Source: Acidimicrobiia bacterium
GTDB taxonomy: Bacteria > Actinomycetota > Acidimicrobiia > UBA5794 > JAOTWH01
Reading direction: 5' to 3'
Length of the DNA: 6,963 nt
Assembly: GCA_029863035.1 (NCBI GenBank)
Contig: JAOTWH010000118.1
Coordinates: forward strand, 1 to 6,963
Shown here: positions 1 through 6,963 of the stretch, piece after piece
Numbering within the stretch: the first letter of the stretch is position 1
How the letters are laid out: each line of letters begins with the position of its first letter
Translations under genes and position numbers: made by a program
Notes under the pieces: generated by a model
What the model was told of the DNA's origin: nothing
Database searches by the model: none
Seen by the model: the letters and a program-made list of their open reading frames with translations, nothing else

Positions 1-2040
<2,040 letters not shown>

Positions 2041-2044
2041 TGGT

Positions 2045-2050
2045 CTCCTC
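2045..2050 (-). promoter_or_regulatory. Ribosome binding site of rpoC
   Basis: On the minus strand GAGGAG lies in the 23-nt rpoB-rpoC gap, 4 nt before the ATG at 2040. It fixes the rpoC start. An upstream CTCCT (2056-2052) is complementary to part of it, but the intervening loop would be too short for a stable hairpin. Confidence 0.8.
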
Positions 2051-2063
2051 TAGGAGTCTTCCT

Positions 2064-5000
2064 CTAAGCCTCGGTGCGTTCGGGGCGGCTGATGTCGATG
2101 CCTAGAGATTCCGCGGTGCGGTATGCGTCCTCGTCTAGTTCCTTGAGCTCCACCTCTTCACCCGCGGACAACATCTCCACGTTGAGACAGAGGCTCTGCA
2201 TCTCCTTGATCAACACCTTGAACGACTCTGGTATTCCAGGTTCTGGTATGTTCTCGCCCTTGACGATCGCCTCGTAGACCTTGACCCGGCCCCGAACGTC
2301 GTCGGACTTGATGGTCAGTAGTTCTTGCAGGGCATAGGCAGCTCCGTAAGCCTCAAGCGCCCACACCTCCATCTCACCGAAGCGCTGGCCACCGAACTGC
2401 GCCTTGCCGCCAAGTGGCTGCTGGGTGATCATCGAGTATGGCCCGGTGCTGCGGGCGTGGATCTTGTCGTCCACCAGGTGCAACAGCTTCAGGATGTAGA
2501 TGTAGCCAACCGTTATGGGCTGGTCGAAAGGCTCGCCGGTGCGACCGTGGTACATGTGAGCCTTGCCGGTGTCGTCGAGCAGGGCCATGCCATCGCGGTT
2601 GTGGTTGGCGTTGGCCAGAACGTCGCCGATCTCGTGCTCGTTGGCGCCATCGAAGACTGGAGTAGCCACGTTGGTCCAAGGCTTGGCACCCTTAGACGCC
2701 ACGCTGTCGCCCTTGAACGGCCTCCAGCCCTGCGCTGCTCCCCACCCGAGGTGGGTCTCGAGGATCTGTCCGAGGTTCATGCGAGATGGCACGCCGAGCG
2801 GCGAAAGGATGATGTCGACCGGAGTTCCATCGTCGAGGAATGGCATGTCCTCCTCGGGGAGGATCTTGGCTATGACTCCCTTGTTGCCGTGGCGACCGGC
2901 CAGCTTGTCACCCTCGGAGATCTTGCGTTGCTGCGCGGTGTAGACCCGGACGAGCTCGTTCATGCCGGGTGGAAGGTCTGCCCCGTCCTCGCGGCTGAAC
3001 ACCTTGACGTCGATGGCTTTGCCGCGCTCGCCGTGGGGCACCTTGAGCGACATGTCTCGCACCTCGCGTGCCTTCTCGCCGAAGATGGCACGCAACAGGC
3101 GCTCCTCAGGCGTCAACTCGGTCTCGCCCTTTGGCGTCACCTTGCCGACGAGGTAGTCGCCCGGGCCGACCTCCGCCCCGATGCGGATGATGCCGCGATC
3201 GTCAAGGTCGGCCAGAACCTCCTCGGCAACGTTGGGGATATCTCTGGTGATCTCTTCGGCGCCGAGCTTGGTGTCGCGTGCCTCTATCTCGTGCTCCTCG
3301 ATGTGGATCGACGTCAACACGTCGTCCTTCACAAGGCGCTCCGAGATGATGATGGCATCCTCGTAGTTGTGGCCCTCCCAAGGCATGAAGGCGACCAGCA
3401 GGTTCTTGCCCAAAGCAAGCTCGCCGTGCTCGGTGGACGGGCCGTCGGCGAGGATCTGACCCTCCACCACATGTTGGCCGATGGCCACGAGTGGCTTCTG
3501 GTTGATCGAGGTTCCCTGGTTGGAGCGGGTGAACTTCTTGAGTTCGTAACGACGCTCGCGATTGCCCGTGCCGACCACGATCTCGCTTCCGGTGAGGTCG
3601 CTGACTACTCCATTGGCCAGGCTGATCACGACGTCGCCGGAGTCCTTCGCGGCGCGATCTTCGACGCCGGTACCCACCAAGGGAGCTTCGGCACGGAGCA
3701 AAGGCACAGCCTGACGCTGCATGTTGGAACCCATCAGCGCTCGGTTGGCATCGTCGTGCTCGAGGAAAGGAATCAGCGAAGTAGCCACGGAGACCACCTG
3801 CTTGGGCGACACATCCATGTAGTCGACCTCGCTCGGCTTCACGTACTCGACCTCGCCCCCGGTCTTACGAACCAGCACTCGGCTCTTGGCGAACGAGCCG
3901 TCTGGCTTCAGCTCGGCATTCGCCTGAGCGATGACGTGCTCCTCTTCTTGTGAGGCGGTGAGATAATCGACGTTCTTGGTCACTTTGCCGGTCACCACGC
4001 GCCGATACGGCGTTTCGATGAATCCGAACCTGTTGACATTGGCGTACGAAGCAAGCGAACCGATAAGGCCGATGTTGGGCCCTTCTGGGGTCTCGATCGG
4101 GCACATGCGTCCGTAATGCGAAGGATGGACATCCCGCACCTCGAAGCCCGCTCGTTCCCTGCTCAGCCCACCAGGCCCCAGCGCCGACAAACGACGGCGA
4201 TGGGTTAAGCCCGCAAGCGGATTGGGCTGGTCCATGAACTGGCTCAGCTGGCTGGTGCCGAAGAACTCTTTGATAGATGCAACCACAGGACGAATGTTGA
4301 TGAGCGTCTGAGGCGTAATCGCTTCCGGATCCTGGGTGGTCATGCGTTCCCGCACCACACGTTCGAGACGAGTGAGGCCCACTCGCACCTGGTTCTGAAT
4401 GAGCTCGCCGACGGTGCGCACTCGACGATTGCCGAAGTGATCGATGTCGTCGGTGCGGTATCCCTCGGTGCCGGCGTGGAGATGCACCAGATACTTGATG
4501 GCGCCGATGATGTCGTCGTCGGAGAGCAAGCCGTGCTTGTCTGGCTTGTACTTGTCGAGGTTGGTGCTGCCGCCGAACTTCTGGTCGAGCTTGTAACGGC
4601 CAACCCTGGTGAGGTCGTAACGCTTGGCGTTGTAGAAGAGCGTCTGGATGAGACCGCGAGCAGACTCGACGGTGGTCAACTCGCCTGGACGCAATTTGCG
4701 GTACAGGTCGAGCAAAGCCTCGTCTTTGTCCTCGGTGGTGTCCTTCTCCAAGGTGTTCTGAATCACCGTGGCGTTGTCGAACATCTCGAGGATCTCTTCG
4801 TTCGTCTCGGCAAGGCCGAGCGCCCGCAGGAAGGTCGTCACGAACTGGCGACGCTTGCGATCTACCCGAACGCCAACCGTGTCCTTCTTATCGACGTCGA
4901 ACTCAAGCCAGGCGCCACGCCCAGGGATGACCTTGGCCGAGTAGATGTCCTTGTCCGACGTCTTGTCGAGCGACTTGTCGTAGTAGACGCCGGGTGAGCG

Positions 5001-5399
5001 GACGAGCTGGCTAACCACGACGCGTTCGGTGCCGTTCACGATGAACGTCCCGTTGTCGGTCATGATCGGGAAGTCACCGAGGAAGACCTGCTGCTCCTTT
5101 ATCTCACCGGTCTGGCGATTTATGAAGCGAGCGGTGACGAACAGGGGCCGTGAGTAGTTTGAGTCTCGCTCCTTGGCCTCTTCTATCGACATCGTTGGCT
5201 CATCGAAGCGGTGATCGGCAAGCTCAAGGGCGAGCGAGCCGGTGAAGTCCTCGATGGGAGAAATCTCTGTGAAGATCTCCTTCAAGCCCTGCTCGATGAA
5301 CCACTTGAAAGAGGTGTGTTGAACGGAGAGCAGGTCGGGAAGCGGGAGTACTTCGGGGATCTTGGCGAATGACAGTCGATCGGTGCGCGCATACGCCAA
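2064..5399 (-). CDS. rpoB: RNA polymerase subunit beta
   Basis: This gene encodes the beta subunit of RNA polymerase, which forms one side of the active cleft and binds rifampicin. The chosen start is TTG 5399-5397 because AAGGAGG (5411-5405) sits 5 nt upstream, giving 1111 aa. The frame is open to another TTG at 5444 (1126 aa), but that codon has no Shine-Dalgarno. The stop is TAG at 2066-2064. Numbered from 5399, the rifampicin region [11 protein letters not shown] begins at residue 381, with Asp390, His400 and Ser405 matching E. coli D516, H526 and S531. [12 protein letters not shown] carries Glu680-Asp681 (E. coli E813-D814). [12 protein letters not shown] supplies active-site Lys832 and Lys840 (E. 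coli K1065 and K1073). The HARSTGPYS and [20 protein letters not shown] blocks close the C-terminal clamp. The length suits an actinobacterial beta, without the large proteobacterial insertions, and no intein or frameshift is seen. Identity is certain; only the start is open. Confidence 0.98.
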   Translation of the reverse strand: MAYARTDRLSFAKIPEVLPLPDLLSVQHTSFKWFIEQGLKEIFTEISPIEDFTGSLALELADHRFDEPTMSIEEAKERDSNYSRPLFVTARFINRQTGEIKEQQVFLGDFPIMTDNGTFIVNGTERVVVSQLVRSPGVYYDKSLDKTSDKDIYSAKVIPGRGAWLEFDVDKKDTVGVRVDRKRRQFVTTFLRALGLAETNEEILEMFDNATVIQNTLEKDTTEDKDEALLDLYRKLRPGELTTVESARGLIQTLFYNAKRYDLTRVGRYKLDQKFGGSTNLDKYKPDKHGLLSDDDIIGAIKYLVHLHAGTEGYRTDDIDHFGNRRVRTVGELIQNQVRVGLTRLERVVRERMTTQDPEAITPQTLINIRPVVASIKEFFGTSQLSQFMDQPNPLAGLTHRRRLSALGPGGLSRERAGFEVRDVHPSHYGRMCPIETPEGPNIGLIGSLASYANVNRFGFIETPYRRVVTGKVTKNVDYLTASQEEEHVIAQANAELKPDGSFAKSRVLVRKTGGEVEYVKPSEVDYMDVSPKQVVSVATSLIPFLEHDDANRALMGSNMQRQAVPLLRAEAPLVGTGVEDRAAKDSGDVVISLANGVVSDLTGSEIVVGTGNRERRYELKKFTRSNQGTSINQKPLVAIGQHVVEGQILADGPSTEHGELALGKNLLVAFMPWEGHNYEDAIIISERLVKDDVLTSIHIEEHEIEARDTKLGAEEITRDIPNVAEEVLADLDDRGIIRIGAEVGPGDYLVGKVTPKGETELTPEERLLRAIFGEKAREVRDMSLKVPHGERGKAIDVKVFSREDGADLPPGMNELVRVYTAQQRKISEGDKLAGRHGNKGVIAKILPEEDMPFLDDGTPVDIILSPLGVPSRMNLGQILETHLGWGAAQGWRPFKGDSVASKGAKPWTNVATPVFDGANEHEIGDVLANANHNRDGMALLDDTGKAHMYHGRTGEPFDQPITVGYIYILKLLHLVDDKIHARSTGPYSMITQQPLGGKAQFGGQRFGEMEVWALEAYGAAYALQELLTIKSDDVRGRVKVYEAIVKGENIPEPGIPESFKVLIKEMQSLCLNVEMLSAGEEVELKELDEDAYRTAESLGIDISRPERTEA
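4173..4259 (-). other. rpoB: Rifampicin-resistance-determining region of rpoB
   Basis: This segment encodes the beta-subunit pocket that binds rifampicin. The usual resistance positions are wild type: Asp (E. coli 516) in FMDQ, His (526) in THRRR and Ser (531) in [10 protein letters not shown] Pro replaces the Asn at E. coli position 518 (FMDQPNPL), Ala replaces Ser522 and Arg replaces Lys527. From the main residues I infer a rifampicin-susceptible enzyme; the effect of the Pro is unknown to me and it may be lineage-typical. Confidence 0.9.
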
Positions 5400-5404
5400 C
5401 GGAT

Positions 5405-5411
5405 CCTCCTT
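5405..5411 (-). promoter_or_regulatory. Ribosome binding site of rpoB (decides the start)
   Basis: On the minus strand AAGGAGG is followed by 5 nt (ATCCG) and a TTG codon at 5399. It is complementary to the 16S rRNA 3' end over seven bases. In the longer 5444 frame it would lie inside the coding sequence as codons Lys-Glu. It is the best evidence that translation begins at 5399. Confidence 0.82.
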
Positions 5412-5415
5412 CAAA

Positions 5416-5438
5416 AGCGCACTGGGCCTTGATGCGCT
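5416..5438 (-). promoter_or_regulatory. Stem-loop just upstream of the rpoB ribosome binding site
   Basis: On the minus strand AGCGCA (5438-5433) and TGCGCT (5421-5416) are perfectly complementary around an 11-nt loop, and the 3' arm runs into TTTT. The stem ends 4 nt before the AAGGAGG. It has the outline of a weak terminator or attenuator, or could modulate ribosome access. Six base pairs with a large loop is modest, so function is inference only. Confidence 0.35.
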
Positions 5439-5464
5439 GGACAAACTAGGGACGACGAAAAGCC

Positions 5465-5494
5465 AGGGTAGCGTAAACCACCCCGGCTCTGCAA
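5465..5494 (-). promoter_or_regulatory. Second, weaker candidate promoter for rpoB
   Basis: On the minus strand TTGCAG (5494-5489) and TACCCT (5470-5465) are separated by 18 nt. The -10 fits the TANNNT pattern but only three bases of the -35 match TTGACA. A start near 5458 would give a leader of about 60 nt. The upstream candidate at 5534-5562 has a better -10. Confidence 0.3.
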
Positions 5495-5503
5495 TCTCAG
5501 AGC
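5486..5503. repeat. Perfect 6-bp inverted repeat in the rpoB leader
   Basis: Minus-strand GCTCTG (5503-5498) and CAGAGC (5491-5486) flank the 6-nt loop AGATTG. If transcription starts near 5527 the hairpin forms in the 5' leader. It also overlaps the -35 of the weaker downstream promoter, so it could be a protein-binding dyad. No role can be read from the sequence. Confidence 0.45.
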
Positions 5504-5523
5504 GGCGTTTTATGCCTTTTCAG

Positions 5524-5532
5524 TTGTCCACA
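5524..5532 (+). promoter_or_regulatory. Candidate DnaA box
   Basis: TTGTCCACA matches exactly the DnaA-box form preferred in high-GC actinobacteria (E. coli has TTATCCACA). It ends one base from the rpoB -10 hexamer (5534-5539) and covers the predicted start near 5527, so bound DnaA could affect rpoBC transcription. By simple base counting an exact 9-mer on either strand is expected about 0.05 times in a window this size. I noticed no second copy, so this is not an origin cluster. Confidence 0.5.
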
Positions 5533-5533
5533 C

Positions 5534-5562
5534 ATTTTACCGCGTTTGTGCCGGAGGTCCAA
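5534..5562 (-). promoter_or_regulatory. Main candidate promoter of rpoBC
   Basis: On the minus strand the -10 TAAAAT (5539-5534) matches five of six bases of TATAAT. The -35 can be read as TGGACC (5561-5556, 16-nt spacer, four of six) or TTGGAC (5562-5557, 17-nt spacer). The predicted start near 5527 gives a leader of about 128 nt before the TTG at 5399. CAGTTG (5521-5526) and its complement CAACTG (5560-5565) flank the core promoter. It lies back to back with the promoter of the DUF952 gene. Confidence 0.6.
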
Positions 5563-5590
5563 CTGTTTCCGACCACCGCAACCGGATGTG

Positions 5591-5596
5591 TACCTT
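5591..5596 (+). promoter_or_regulatory. -10 element for leaderless transcription of the DUF952 gene
   Basis: TACCTT fits the actinobacterial TANNNT pattern and ends 7 nt before the ATG at 5604, the usual distance between a -10 and a transcription start. No Shine-Dalgarno precedes that ATG. Together these suggest an mRNA starting at or next to the A of ATG. The -35 is poor (GAC within 5569-5574). Confidence 0.5.
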
Positions 5597-5603
5597 GCCG
5601 GCC

Positions 5604-5936
5604 ATGATCCTCCACCTCGTCGTCCTCTCGGATTGGACCGAGGCGAGCCAACACAGCGACTACCGACCGGCGTCCCTGGCCAGTGAAGGCTTCATCCACT
5701 GCTCCACCCCGAACCAAGTAGCAGAAGTGGCCAATGAACGATTCTCCGCTCAGCACGGGATGGGCTTGCTAGTGATCGACGAGAACCTGGTCGAGCCCGA
5801 AGTCAGGTGGGAGGACTCTTCGGGCCAAGGACAGGATTTCCCCCACATCTACGGCGCGCTGAATCGCGCCGCAGTGGTCGATGTCATGCCATTCGAACCC
5901 GACGCCGACGGGGTCTTCCAGGCCCCGGTCCTCTAG
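5604..5936 (+). CDS. DUF952-family protein
   Basis: This is a 110-residue cytoplasmic protein with no signal peptide or membrane segment. It has the family landmarks: N-terminal ILHLV strand (2-6), EGFIHCST (28-35) and FPHIYGALN (79-87), ending in a short F-x-A-P-V tail. The length is usual for the family, whose biochemical function is not established. I recall a suggested distant relation to the ADP-ribosyltransferase fold but cannot test it here. The start at ATG 5604 is preferred over an in-frame ATG at 5586 because homologues begin MI-H-L and a TANNNT box lies 7 nt upstream; neither ATG has a Shine-Dalgarno. The gene diverges from rpoB and is followed after 83 nt by deoD on the same strand. 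That gap has its own promoter, so a shared operon is not required. Confidence 0.88.
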   Translation: MILHLVVLSDWTEASQHSDYRPASLASEGFIHCSTPNQVAEVANERFSAQHGMGLLVIDENLVEPEVRWEDSSGQGQDFPHIYGALNRAAVVDVMPFEPDADGVFQAPVL

Positions 5937-5947
5937 GCACCGACCTT

Positions 5948-5960
5948 CTGACGTTGTCAG
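5948..5960. repeat. Small dyad overlapping the deoD -35
   Basis: CTGAC-GTT-GTCAG is a perfect 5-bp inverted repeat with a 3-nt centre. Its right half contains most of the -35 hexamer TTGTCA (5954-5959). It could be an operator for a repressor of deoD. It is short enough to be chance, and as an RNA hairpin it lacks a T-run, so I do not call it a terminator. Confidence 0.4.
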
Positions 5961-5981
5961 TCCACGTACTGGGCCTACAGT
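5954..5981 (+). promoter_or_regulatory. Candidate promoter of deoD
   Basis: The -35 TTGTCA (5954-5959) matches five of six consensus bases. A 16-nt spacer leads to the -10 TACAGT (5976-5981), which fits TANNNT and matches four of six bases of TATAAT. Transcription would start near 5988, leaving a leader of about 32 nt that contains the ribosome binding site. Confidence 0.6.
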
Positions 5982-6006
5982 TGTGCCAAGAACAACGGGG
6001 GTAAGG

Positions 6007-6012
6007 AAAGGA
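6007..6012 (+). promoter_or_regulatory. Ribosome binding site of deoD
   Basis: AAAGGA lies 7 nt before the TTG at 6020, within a purine run (6003-6012). The spacing supports TTG as the true initiator, as does protein homology: MPTPHI aligns with MATPHI of E. coli DeoD. Confidence 0.8.
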
Positions 6013-6019
6013 CTTCACT

Positions 6020-6736
6020 TTGCCCACACCTCACATCTCAGCCGACCCAGGCGCCTTCGCAGAAGCGGTGCTGCTGCCAGGCGACCCTTTGCGAGCCAAG
6101 TACATCGCTGAGACGTTCCTCCAGGATCCCAAACAAGTTACGGCGGTTCGGAACATGTTGGGCTTCACCGGCACCTACCACGACATGGCAGTTTCGGTTA
6201 TGGGCACAGGGATGGGGATCCCCTCGGCCGCCATCTACATCACAGAGCTGATAGAGCATTACGGCTGCAAGCGGCTGATCAGAGTTGGATCGTGCGGGGG
6301 CATCTCAGAGGATGTCGCAATGCGCGACGTGGTTCTCGCTACTGGCGCCTGCACCGACTCGAACGTCAATAGGCTCCACTACGGCGGCTGGGACTTCGCA
6401 GCGGTTGCCGACTTCGGGCTACTGCGGGCAGCTCACGACGCTGCCGCCCGCGCCGGAGCGAAGGTTCACACCGGACTGGTCCATTCATCCGACACCTTTT
6501 ACGGCGACCTCGACCGCAAGATGGAGCTGTGGGATCGAATGGGAGTTCTGGCTGTCGAGATGGAGGCGGCTGGGCTTTACGGGATCGCAGCCGAGCACCG
6601 GGCCAGGGCGCTAACGATCGCAACAGTCTCCGATCATCTCAAGCTCAAGAGTGCGACGACCGCTGAGGAGCGCGAACGCACCTTCGACGACATGGTCAGG
6701 ATCGCACTGGACGCCCTGGTGGCGGACGCGGCGTAA
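6020..6736 (+). CDS. deoD: Purine nucleoside phosphorylase, hexameric DeoD type
   Basis: The enzyme reversibly phosphorolyses purine (deoxy)ribonucleosides to free base and (deoxy)ribose 1-phosphate in cytoplasmic purine salvage. The protein is 238 aa, one shorter than E. coli DeoD, and colinear with it. Known ligands are all present: His5 (reaches into the neighbouring subunit), phosphate site Gly21, Arg25, Arg44, Arg88 and Ser91 (in RVGSCGG), Phe160 at the base, the VEMEAAG ribose motif with Glu180, Met181 and Glu182, and catalytic Ser204-Asp205 with Arg218. The Asp indicates the high-molecular-mass class, which accepts 6-amino purines such as adenosine as well as 6-oxo purines; that specificity is inferred from the family. 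The start is TTG with a Shine-Dalgarno 7 nt upstream. It has its own promoter and possible operator upstream, and hairpins follow its stop. Many actinobacteria instead carry the trimeric PNP, which shares no such sequence. Intact and confidently identified. Confidence 0.97.
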   Translation: MPTPHISADPGAFAEAVLLPGDPLRAKYIAETFLQDPKQVTAVRNMLGFTGTYHDMAVSVMGTGMGIPSAAIYITELIEHYGCKRLIRVGSCGGISEDVAMRDVVLATGACTDSNVNRLHYGGWDFAAVADFGLLRAAHDAAARAGAKVHTGLVHSSDTFYGDLDRKMELWDRMGVLAVEMEAAGLYGIAAEHRARALTIATVSDHLKLKSATTAEERERTFDDMVRIALDALVADAA

Positions 6737-6741
6737 GGATT

Positions 6742-6773
6742 CTCCCCCTCCCTCAGGAAAGGGTTGGGGGGAG
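6742..6773. repeat. C/G-rich compound hairpin after deoD
   Basis: An outer stem pairs CTCCCCC (6742-6748) with GGGGGAG (6767-6773), and an inner stem pairs CCCT (6750-6753) with AGGG (6760-6763) around a 6-nt loop. It begins 5 nt after the deoD stop. It has no T-tract. It could help end the deoD transcript or protect its 3' end. The C-rich then G-rich composition, continued by CCCCACCCCCATCCCC at 6795-6810, resembles dispersed intergenic palindromic repeats in many bacterial genomes. Confidence 0.5.
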
Positions 6774-6808
6774 GGTGGCACGCGATCTGGTTGTCCCCAC
6801 CCCCATCC

Positions 6809-6829
6809 CCTCGGGCCTGCGGCCCGAGG
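6809..6829 (+). terminator. Strong GC hairpin, probable terminator of deoD
   Basis: CCTCGGGCC (6809-6817) and GGCCCGAGG (6821-6829) form a perfect 9-bp stem closed by a TGC loop, 73 nt after the deoD stop. The following bases (TACTTCCCC) do not make a proper T-run, so it would be a T-poor terminator of the sort common in high-GC actinobacteria. Alternatively it is one arm of a dispersed palindromic repeat. The dyad is plain; the function is inferred. Confidence 0.55.
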
Positions 6830-6889
6830 TACTTCCCCCTGAGGTGTCATGTTCGGGTGGAATGTTGACGCGGTGACGTCAGCGTTCCT

Positions 6890-6896
6890 GGGGAGG
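6890..6896 (+). promoter_or_regulatory. Ribosome binding site of the transposase
   Basis: GGGGAGG lies 4 nt before the GTG at 6901. It selects this GTG; the nearby ATG codons (6904, 6911) lie in another frame that stops at once (ATG-CCC-GGT-TGA). Confidence 0.6.
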
Positions 6897-6900
6897 TCTC

Positions 6901-6963
6901 GTGCATGGCAATGCCCGGTTGAATGGGTGGGGTCGGCGGTTGTTGGTGGAGAGGCATCTGGAA
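6901..6963 (+). CDS. IS481-family transposase/integrase, N-terminal fragment
   Basis: Only 21 codons are inside the window: GTG start, then HGNARLNGWGRRLLVERHLE with the frame still open. The pattern N-A-x-L-n-G-R-x-L-L-V-x-R is the typical opening of actinobacterial IS481 transposases (MSHANARLT-x-x-GRRLLVER), which lead into a helix-turn-helix and then an rve integrase core with a DDE triad. None of those domains is visible here. It is on the same strand as deoD but belongs to a separate element. The recognition rests on about 15 residues, so an unrelated protein remains possible. Confidence 0.55.
   Translation, partial: MHGNARLNGWGRRLLVERHLE

Larger units (their letters stand above)
6845..6963 (+). 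mobile_element. Left end of a probable IS481-family insertion sequence (partial)
   Basis: The stretch starts with TGTCATGTTCGGGTGG, a TGT terminus of the kind seen in IS481-type inverted repeats. About 56 nt later the transposase frame opens at 6901 behind a ribosome binding site. A perfect 8-bp palindrome TGACGTCA (6874-6881) lies in the leader. The right inverted repeat and any target-site duplication lie outside the window, so the exact boundary is a best guess (6845) and the call rests mainly on the encoded N-terminus. Confidence 0.5.

Noticed and set aside
2325..3953. A 542-codon open frame on the plus strand, antisense to rpoB
   Set aside because: It is an exact shadow of the rpoB codons, low in recognisable motifs and caused by third-position GC bias. 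No ribosome site or protein family supports it.
4437..4997. A 186-codon plus-strand frame opposite rpoB
   Set aside because: It is also a mirror of rpoB codon usage; the translation is Val/Leu/Asp-rich with no family resemblance.
5520..5756. A 78-codon minus-strand frame across the rpoB-DUF952 intergenic region
   Set aside because: It overlaps the DUF952 gene on the opposite strand and the promoters, and matches no family I know.
6766..6778. G-rich run that might form a G-quadruplex
   Set aside because: The six consecutive Gs cannot supply two three-G tracts separated by a loop, so a three-layer quadruplex is unlikely; the hairpin explains it better.
6611..6850. Open frames on both strands over the deoD 3' end giving Pro/Gly-rich peptides
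   Set aside because: They come from the C/G-rich hairpin stretch; such peptides are typical false gene calls over palindromic repeats.

Overview
The window is GC-rich chromosomal DNA that looks actinobacterial. The RpoC N-terminus has the actinobacterial wording around its zinc-binding domain plus a charged coiled-coil insert, and RpoB lacks the large E. coli-type insertions. TANNNT promoters, an apparently leaderless gene and TTG/GTG starts fit the same group. From general resemblance I would guess class Acidimicrobiia; that is inference, not a database result.

Layout. (1) Positions 1-2040, minus strand: the first 680 codons of rpoC (beta'), cut off by the window edge after the catalytic NADFDGD loop. 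(2) Positions 2064-5399, minus strand: complete rpoB (beta), 23 nt upstream of rpoC, so the two form an rpoBC operon. A Shine-Dalgarno sequence points to a TTG start at 5399, not the longer TTG frame opening at 5444. (3) Positions 5400-5603: a divergent regulatory region with the rpoB leader (two small stem-loops), one or two rpoB promoters, an exact actinobacterial-type DnaA box at the predicted rpoB transcription start, and a -10 box placed for leaderless transcription of the next gene. (4) Positions 5604-5936, plus strand: a small DUF952-family protein. (5) Positions 6020-6736, plus strand: deoD, a hexameric-type purine nucleoside phosphorylase with its own good promoter, whose -35 lies in a small dyad. 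(6) Positions 6737-6844: no gene; two GC-rich hairpins, at least one probably a terminator, in a C/G-skewed stretch that resembles dispersed intergenic repeats. (7) Positions about 6845-6963: the left end of a probable IS481-family insertion sequence with the first 21 codons of its transposase, cut by the window end.

How the genes relate: rpoBC makes the catalytic core of RNA polymerase. No rplJ/rplL lies directly upstream; instead the operon starts at its own divergent promoter region. The DUF952 gene and deoD run the other way and are probably transcribed separately from rpoBC; deoD belongs to purine salvage. I see no novel multi-gene system. The parts most worth a second look are the rpoB control region (DnaA box, start codon, leader hairpins) and the insertion-sequence boundary at the right edge.
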